Origin: a virus
IMG/VR virus record: IMGVR_UViG_3300045961_000165
Location: 1-26,530 of that record
DNA length: 26,530 nucleotides
Direction: 5' to 3' (one strand)
The stretch's first letter is position 1, and every line of letters starts with the position of its first letter. Below, piece by piece: positions 21,741-26,530 of the stretch. The notes below the pieces were generated by a model. It was not told where the DNA came from. It saw only the letters and a program-made list of their open reading frames with translations, and did not search any database. The position numbers and the translations under genes are program-made.

Positions 21741-23530
21741 CAATAAATAACTATGGATATTTAACAACAAGCTACTTAAGCGGACCTTATCTTGGCGGTT
21801 ATGTTGGGAATGGTCTAGGAGCTCAAGTAACAAACAAAGTTTATGATCAACTTAATATAGGTAGTCAGTCTAATCAGTCGATTTATGACACACTTGATCT
21901 CGGTCAATCTATCAGTCAAAAGATTTATAAAACTGTGATTAATGGACAACAGGTAATGATGTTCATTAATCGAAATGATGATAGTGAGATAGTTGGTTCT
22001 GAAGTCGAGATTAAAATCTATTCAGACTTATTCGTGAGTGGTCAAGTTAGTCAAAAGATATACTCATCGTTACCTCTTGGATCTCAAGTCGAGTTAATCA
22101 AATCGGCTGTACTTGAGATGATGGGATCTCAGATTAATCTTCAGTCTTTTGAAGGCGAGATAATTGGGCAAGAAGTAAAAGCAAAGATTTATGATTTATT
22201 AAGTGAAGGTTTTCAAGTCGATCAAAAGATTTATGATACTAAGACAACTGGAAGTCAAGTCGATCAGAAAATCATTGACGCTTCGAGTAACGGTTTAAGC
22301 GTTAAATTCGCGCCTCTGCTTCATTGTGTTTATGAAAGATATCTAACTAGGGGTTATCTGACTGACGCTTACCTAGCTGCTGGTTTTAACACCTACCAAG
22401 GGATGCAGGTAGAACAGAAGCTTTATCATCCTAACAACTGTGGATCTCAAGTCTTTCAGAATGTTTACGAGACTAACTTTTTAGGTAATCAAGTTGATCA
22501 AAAGATTAACGATGACAGAACAATTGGTAATCAAGTCGATCAGAAGCTATTCCAATTTTCTGAGACTGGAAGTCAAGTCGATCAGTTTATTACTGAAGCA
22601 TTATCTTTAGGACATCAAGTCGAGTTAAAGATATTTGATGATAATAAAATAGGGTGTCAGGTAACTATTATTAAGTCTGTCTTAAAGGGCAGTCAGGTAA
22701 GAATGGTTATCTATAACCGCACTCAATTAAGAATACTTCAAAACTTTGTAAGCCGTGGTACTCCATCTCAAGGCGGTAACAACTGGACAAGTAATACAAC
22801 GCTTAAGACTGGCGATTTTGGAACAGCGAATATTAATACTGATGTTTTAGAACAGCGATGTGAGACATCATTTGTACCTTCATTATGGACACTTGATTGT
22901 GACACTGGCATATCACAAGGCGCTTTTGTTGATACTCTTGCAATACTTCAACATAACTTTAGTAAATCAGCGCAGGTGATCTTTCAAGGTTCTACTGTTC
23001 AAAACTTTTCAACGATAGGTTTTTCAGTGACGCTTAACAGCGAGTTAATTAATACCTACTACATAGCTCCTGAGTTACCAAATCAAGGCTTTAGATATTG
23101 GAGATTATTGATTACTGATAATACGAATACTGCATCGTCTCTTTATGTGGGAGCTATCATCTTTGGAACATCATCAATAATGTCTGTAGCTGAGACTTTT
23201 GAGAACCCGATTAGTTATGGTACAACGCACTATAAGGACTCTGTAGAGACTGAAGGCTATAGAAATGTATCTAACGATAGAGCGTTAAGAAAACGCCTTA
23301 GTCTTTCATTTAGCCAGCTTCGTTACGATAGTGGTAACTTTGGCATGTTAAGAGACTACTGGCTAAATGCTCAGACAGACATTGCTTGTTTGATTATTCC
23401 TAGACCCACGAAGCCTAGTGCGTTTGCAGTATTCAGCAAACTAACTCAACTTCCTGCAGAAGAACATAATGCGATAAGCGATTATGATCACTATGTGTCA
23501 TTCAGTTTAGATTGGGACGAGTCACTATGA
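21737..23530 (+). CDS. tail protein with 14-residue GxQVxQKIYD repeats (distal tail region)
   Basis: The protein has 597 residues and sits where a distal-tail protein gene usually lies. The N-terminus (YGYLTTSYLSGPYLGGYVGNG) is a Tyr/Leu/Gly-rich cap. Residues 28-185 hold eleven repeats and 222-331 eight more of about 14 residues: G-[SNQ]-Q-V-[DES]-Q-K-I-Y-D-x4. The break between blocks (186-221) contains RYLTRGYLTDAYLAAGFN, a second copy of the N-terminal cap. A beta-rich domain (340-470: WTLDCDTGISQGAFVDTLAI, GFRYWRLLITDNTN with the GFRYWRL and IFGTS elements of discoidin-like or tail carbohydrate-binding folds) and a C-terminal tail domain (LSFSQLRYDSGNFGMLRDYW to SLDWDESL) follow. It overlaps the tape measure gene by 4 nt. 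The repeat unit is clear; the exact role (fibre, tail-tip shaft or adhesion) is inferred. Confidence 0.82.
   Translation: MTINNYGYLTTSYLSGPYLGGYVGNGLGAQVTNKVYDQLNIGSQSNQSIYDTLDLGQSISQKIYKTVINGQQVMMFINRNDDSEIVGSEVEIKIYSDLFVSGQVSQKIYSSLPLGSQVELIKSAVLEMMGSQINLQSFEGEIIGQEVKAKIYDLLSEGFQVDQKIYDTKTTGSQVDQKIIDASSNGLSVKFAPLLHCVYERYLTRGYLTDAYLAAGFNTYQGMQVEQKLYHPNNCGSQVFQNVYETNFLGNQVDQKINDDRTIGNQVDQKLFQFSETGSQVDQFITEALSLGHQVELKIFDDNKIGCQVTIIKSVLKGSQVRMVIYNRTQLRILQNFVSRGTPSQGGNNWTSNTTLKTGDFGTANINTDVLEQRCETSFVPSLWTLDCDTGISQGAFVDTLAILQHNFSKSAQVIFQGSTVQNFSTIGFSVTLNSELINTYYIAPELPNQGFRYWRLLITDNTNTASSLYVGAIIFGTSSIMSVAETFENPISYGTTHYKDSVETEGYRNVSNDRALRKRLSLSFSQLRYDSGNFGMLRDYWLNAQTDIACLIIPRPTKPSAFAVFSKLTQLPAEEHNAISDYDHYVSFSLDWDESL
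21818..22729 (+). repeat. 42-bp (14-residue) tandem repeats, two blocks of 11 and 8 units
   Basis: Unit starts (residues): 28, 42, 56, 70, 87, 101, 115, 130, 144, 158, 172 and then 222, 236, 250, 264, 278, 292, 306, 318. Most are exactly 14 residues; exceptions are 17 at 70, 15 at 115 and 12 at 306. The best copies are GFQVDQKIYDTKTT, GSQVDQKIIDASSN and GNQVDQKINDDRTI. At DNA level the core CAAGTCGATCAGAA recurs with few changes, so duplication is fairly recent in parts. Gly at position 1 followed by alternating hydrophobic strand residues suggests a short beta-strand per unit. The unit at 101 is shifted by one residue (SGQVSQKIY). Confidence 0.9.
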
Positions 23531-23748
23531 TTTATCGAGTTAAACCTGGAGTTAAGTTTGATGGGCTACAGTGGACTGAAAACAGTTCATTTCCTGGAGT
23601 TGCTAGATTTTGCGTTAACTGGCTGATTAAAACTGCATTTGGGATGCTAAGAGTTAACATAGGCAATTACATTATCAAAGGCCCAGGTGATTTTAAGATG
23701 GTAATGGATTCATCTACATTTAATCAGATCTTTGAAAAGGATGAGTAA
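23527..23748 (+). CDS. hypothetical small tail-region protein
   Basis: The protein has 73 residues from ATG 23527, overlapping the preceding stop as ATGA; a TTG at 23512 is unnecessary. A weak GGACGAG precedes it. The content includes MIYRVKPGVKFDGLQWTENSSFPGVARF (beta), ARFCVNWLIKTAFGMLRV (amphipathic, one Cys) and GNYIIKGPGDFKMVMDSSTF. It may be a small assembly or tail-tip accessory protein. The family is unknown, but it is tightly packed between two tail genes (next ATG directly after the stop). Confidence 0.72.
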   Translation: MIYRVKPGVKFDGLQWTENSSFPGVARFCVNWLIKTAFGMLRVNIGNYIIKGPGDFKMVMDSSTFNQIFEKDE

Positions 23749-25494
23749 ATGGGTACTAGTGATAGACGCCCCTACATTTCAGCTACATCATTAACACAGG
23801 CATTATTAGATGAGTGCCAGCATAATCTTAGCAATCGCCTAGAGATGGTTGCAGAGATATACGACATAGGAAGCGATCACGTTAATATCTATGTATCTGA
23901 TCGGGCTAAATATGTTGGACCTACTTATTATGAGCCTAGAGTGAAGTTTCCGACGATCGAAAGAACTATCGGCGACTGGCTATCGAATGAACTTGAGTTT
24001 AGCTCTTTGAGCCTTGTGATCAATAACAGCGATAGCAAATACAGTCGTTTACTTCCTGGCGGCAATCTATTCAACGGGTTTATTGGTAAGCGTGTAGTGG
24101 TGCGATTAGGGTTAGCTGAAATAGCTAGCAGTTATGTAAATATCTTTTCAGGACAAGTGACTGATGTTAGTGGCTTTAAGCGTGATACTGCTAGTTTTAC
24201 TTTGGTTTGCCGTAGTGATTTTGAGCGTGTTAATAAATCTATACCTACGCAAACGCTGACTACAGTTGATTGGCCTTTCTTAGAAGATGATAAGATTGGC
24301 TTGAACGTTCCCATTATTTATGGCGATTGGACTACAGGCTTAAGACCAGAAGCGCCAGAAGTCCCAGCGTTTGCAGTTAATGGGTTAGACCCAGAGGTAA
24401 ACAACTCGTTAGACCCTCCAAGTCCTACAGTGGGTAGTGTCGCTGTAAGAGCTGTAATCGCTTCAGCACCATTACAGTCAGTTGATCTTGACAGTGTAGT
24501 GCTTTATCGAGGCAGTGTCTTTTATCCCATCCCTTTAGGAGATATCTCAATTGTACCTGGGCTTGACAATCAAGTGATAGATATAGCTCAAAAGGGATTT
24601 CAGATTGACGGTACTGATTGGATTTATGAGACAGGCGATGAGTTCTATCTTAAGTGTAAAGGAATAGATCTAGGTGCTTATTCAGATAATGTAGTGTGGC
24701 AGGCAAGAGACATCTTAAAACGCTTTGGTGGTTTAACTGATCTTGACTTTGACTTCACCTGGATAACATACAAAGATAAGATAACGCCTCCTCAAGATGC
24801 GATTAAAAACATTAAGTCACGAGTGTGGCAGCAGGAGACACGACAAGCGTTAGAGTATGCTTTAAGTATGCTAGAACAAGTAAGACTTGAAGCGTTTGTC
24901 AATCGCAGTAACATGTTTTCATTATCTAGTTTGCATTTTTCTGATTTTATTCCATCGCCATCATTCTCAATATCTAACTGGGATATTATTCGAGGATCTT
25001 TTCAGCCTGAGACTGACGAGCGTAACCAGTTTAATCGTGCTAAGGCTGATTATAGCTATTCACCTGCAACTCAGCAGTCGAGATATTCAACACCTGTTTA
25101 TCGTAACCAAGGGAACATTGATCAGATAGGGCGTGAGATAAGTAAATTGATAACATATCCTAATCTTTATGTTTTCGACGATGTAGTCAATCAGCTTCAC
25201 GACACCTTACGTTTAGCGGCTTACGTTGAAAATATCCAATTAAGTTTAACAAGTAGGTCATTCTTAAAAGACTTAGGCGACCATATTGCGTTTAACATTA
25301 ACATTGGGTCAGTGGTTTTTGAAAATACGACTGAACCAGTGACCGGTAAAATCAGGATGTTAAATTACGATCCAACAGGGATGACTATTCAAGCAAAAAT
25401 CTGGTGTTTTCAGATGGTTCCTTTTCCGGGTTCTGAGAAAACTAGCATTAGTGGAATAACAGGCGGCTTTAATGCCGTCATTACTCAAGAATAA
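23749..25494 (+). CDS. baseplate hub / tail-tip protein (probable)
   Basis: The protein has 581 residues, starting directly after the previous stop, with AAGGA 8 nt upstream. The N-terminal part (RLEMVAEIYDIGSDHVNIYVSDRAKYVGPTYYEPRVKFP, then ELEFSSLSLVINNSDSKYSRLLPGGNLFNGFIGKRVVVRLG, IFSGQVTDVSGFKRD, ASFTLVCRSDFERVNKSIP, NVPIIYGDW) follows the tail hub layout I recall, with the strand order of gp27/Tal-type hub domains. The centre has VVLYRGSVFYPIPLGDI. A helical stretch, RALEYALSMLEQVRLEAF-like in type (actual TRQALEYALSMLEQVRLEAF), precedes a second beta part. The C-terminus RSFLKDLGDHIAFNINIG and VTGKIRMLNYDPTGMTIQAKIW is the common hub end. Its likely role is the ring closing the tail tip and anchoring adhesion proteins. 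It was identified by layout, not signature. Confidence 0.75.
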   Translation: MGTSDRRPYISATSLTQALLDECQHNLSNRLEMVAEIYDIGSDHVNIYVSDRAKYVGPTYYEPRVKFPTIERTIGDWLSNELEFSSLSLVINNSDSKYSRLLPGGNLFNGFIGKRVVVRLGLAEIASSYVNIFSGQVTDVSGFKRDTASFTLVCRSDFERVNKSIPTQTLTTVDWPFLEDDKIGLNVPIIYGDWTTGLRPEAPEVPAFAVNGLDPEVNNSLDPPSPTVGSVAVRAVIASAPLQSVDLDSVVLYRGSVFYPIPLGDISIVPGLDNQVIDIAQKGFQIDGTDWIYETGDEFYLKCKGIDLGAYSDNVVWQARDILKRFGGLTDLDFDFTWITYKDKITPPQDAIKNIKSRVWQQETRQALEYALSMLEQVRLEAFVNRSNMFSLSSLHFSDFIPSPSFSISNWDIIRGSFQPETDERNQFNRAKADYSYSPATQQSRYSTPVYRNQGNIDQIGREISKLITYPNLYVFDDVVNQLHDTLRLAAYVENIQLSLTSRSFLKDLGDHIAFNINIGSVVFENTTEPVTGKIRMLNYDPTGMTIQAKIWCFQMVPFPGSEKTSISGITGGFNAVITQE

Positions 25495-25506
25495 GGGAGC
25501 GATAAA

Positions 25507-26175
25507 ATGGCTGTTAGTTTGACAATATCAAAAGTATTAAACCCACCTTCCCAGGTAAGTGACTCGTTAGCCGGTGGTGGTAGTGGATTAGATTTTGGTC
25601 AATGTGTGAATGGGTCTTATTGTCCCGTCATAAGTAAGGCGGCAAATACTGGATATCAAGCATTATATTTGTCTCACGATGCCGTGATCGATCCAATAGT
25701 TGAAGTAAAGACTTTCATTGCTCAATACAGTCAGGCTTACGGTGGTGCTAAAACTGCTGCCCTAGACATAGCTGCATTGATTGCTAAAGGTCAGAACAGT
25801 GGAGAGTTAACAGCAAATAATAGTGACGGTCTATCAGGTGGTTTAAGGATAGAACATGCAGGACAAAACATTGCATCACTTGGAGCTAGTGCATTCAGCC
25901 CAGCAAGAGCGCAAGTCAAGATCTATGGGAATAACGGTACAGATGGTATTGATCTACCATCAGCCTTTGACCTGCATGTTGACTCTTGTGGTCTTAACAC
26001 TGCTGGTGTGTGGTCTGACGCATCGTCACCCGTCACAGGTAAGATCGGTAAAGATGGTGATGCATTTCTAGGCGACACAGCATGGGTAGGCTTAAGATTC
26101 TATCTTGAAGATGCTGCTGCTGACGGTGGTATTATGCAGTGGGATTGGGTTACAAGTTTTGCTTATACGGCTTAA
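25507..26175 (+). CDS. tail/baseplate structural protein
   Basis: The protein has 222 residues, with AAGGGAG 8 nt upstream. It is Gly/Ala/Ser-rich, beta-sandwich-like: SDSLAGGGSGLDFGQCVNGSYCPVI, GYQALYLSHDAVIDPIVEVKTFI, SGELTANNSDGLSGGLRIEHA, FDLHVDSCGLNTAGVWSDAS, and a C-terminus GDTAWVGLRFYLEDAAADGGIMQWDWVTSF that I associate with phage tail-tip proteins (W-x-S... G.......R.YLE....GGi.QWdw). Three Cys are spread out. It probably decorates or stabilises the tail tip and may contact the receptor. The family is moderate; the place is consistent. Confidence 0.68.
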   Translation: MAVSLTISKVLNPPSQVSDSLAGGGSGLDFGQCVNGSYCPVISKAANTGYQALYLSHDAVIDPIVEVKTFIAQYSQAYGGAKTAALDIAALIAKGQNSGELTANNSDGLSGGLRIEHAGQNIASLGASAFSPARAQVKIYGNNGTDGIDLPSAFDLHVDSCGLNTAGVWSDASSPVTGKIGKDGDAFLGDTAWVGLRFYLEDAAADGGIMQWDWVTSFAYTA

Positions 26176-26184
26176 GGTTTACTA

Positions 26185-26530
26185 ATGGTAATCGACAAGA
26201 AATATAGATTGAGATGGTGCTTCGAGTTTGCAGACAAGAAGCCCATTCGTGGAGTTTGGGATAACGGTTCACCGCATTTAAGCGATAGCGCATGGGTTAA
26301 GAATAAAACAGGTCTTAAGTATGCAGTGATCGAAGCTGAAGAAATAAATGCGTGGGGCCAATATCGAATGATTGAGTGTAGTGGAGATCGCTTCGTGACG
26401 TTTAAATGGGTTGCAGCGGTCTCTTTACCAAATGGGTTAAGTACTGTTACTAGTTCGGGAATGATAGTTGGCTTACAGTTAATTACGCCTGACAATTCTT
26501 TTACTGTTTATGTTGATGGTAAAATTATAA
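26185..26530 (+). CDS. hypothetical tail-region protein, 5' part (runs off right edge)
   Basis: The start is ATG 26185 (MVIDKKYRLRWCFEFADKKP), with AAGG at 26173-26176 about 8 nt upstream. 115 codons are open to the edge, giving RGVWDNGSPHLSDSAWVKNKTG, AVIEAEEINAWGQYRMIECSGDRF, VTFKWVAAVSLPNG and GMIVGLQLITPDNSFTVYVDGKII. The alternating strands and many Trp/Tyr suggest a beta-domain, plausibly continuing the tail-tip or fibre module. No family is recognised. The minus-strand open frame that covers most of it has no ribosome binding site and is rejected. Confidence 0.72.
   Translation, partial: MVIDKKYRLRWCFEFADKKPIRGVWDNGSPHLSDSAWVKNKTGLKYAVIEAEEINAWGQYRMIECSGDRFVTFKWVAAVSLPNGLSTVTSSGMIVGLQLITPDNSFTVYVDGKII

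Noticed and set aside
26172-26495. Minus-strand open frame of 107 codons at the right edge
   Set aside because: The plus-strand frame from 26185 has a ribosome binding site, correct spacing to the previous tail gene and a tail-like composition; the minus frame has none of these.
1-26530. CRISPR arrays, tRNA or rRNA genes, insertion sequences, integrase or attachment sites
   Set aside because: I saw no spaced direct repeats outside coding regions, no tRNA cloverleaf with CCA end, and no transposase or integrase motifs. The tandem repeats found are in-frame protein repeats.

Overview
The window is one contiguous piece of a tailed-phage (or prophage) genome. It holds the left half of the virion morphogenesis module, preceded by a small cluster that looks like a DNA-base hypermodification system. 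Base composition is AT-rich, TAA, TGA and TAG all serve as stops, and most genes have a clear AGGAG-type ribosome binding site, so translation is ordinary bacterial. The HK97-type head genes, one long tape measure protein, and the absence of sheath or contractile baseplate genes point to a siphovirus. CTAG is common, which argues against a typical enterobacterial host, but I cannot name the host.

Layout. 1-306 (minus) is the start of a short gene running off the left edge. 307-604 is a divergent intergenic region. From 605 everything reads rightwards. 605-3747 encodes a ParB/Srx-fold protein, a class I SAM methyltransferase, a glycosyltransferase that I recognise as TET/JBP-associated (TAGT type), and a HAD-like protein lacking its catalytic aspartate. 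3717-4334 is a small terminase candidate. It is separated from the large terminase (5690-7144) by five small genes, two of which are cysteine-rich. One of these, a 50-residue product at 4698-4850, is easily missed. A terminator at 7215-7234 closes this block.

7302-8161 encodes two small proteins of unknown role. The first has an N-terminus resembling R-body (RebB) proteins and a duplicated C-terminal motif. Next come a portal-MuF fusion (8231-10540), a prohead protease with a probable scaffold-like tail (10542-11792) and the major capsid protein (11809-13140), followed by a strong hairpin terminator. Connector, neck and tail-terminator genes (13214-15401) lead to a tail tube protein (15414-17018) with two apparent inserted domains, again followed by a hairpin terminator.

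The tail assembly chaperones (17104-17993) are joined by a textbook -1 frameshift site (A AAA AAA directly before the stop). The tape measure protein (17994-21740) carries seven exact-length 66-bp Trp-rich repeats. The next gene (21737-23530) is the most unusual structural gene: about 19 copies of a 14-residue repeat (G-x-Q-V-x-Q-K-I-Y-D-x4) in two blocks, each preceded by a related Tyr/Leu-rich cap, followed by a tail-type C-terminal domain. Further baseplate or tail-tip genes continue past the right edge.

The strongest leads are the modification cluster placed directly upstream of the terminase, the 14-residue repeat protein, the RebB-like protein, and the regulated head/tail expression (terminators just after the capsid and tube genes plus programmed frameshifting). 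All functional names rest on motif recognition by eye; no database search was run.
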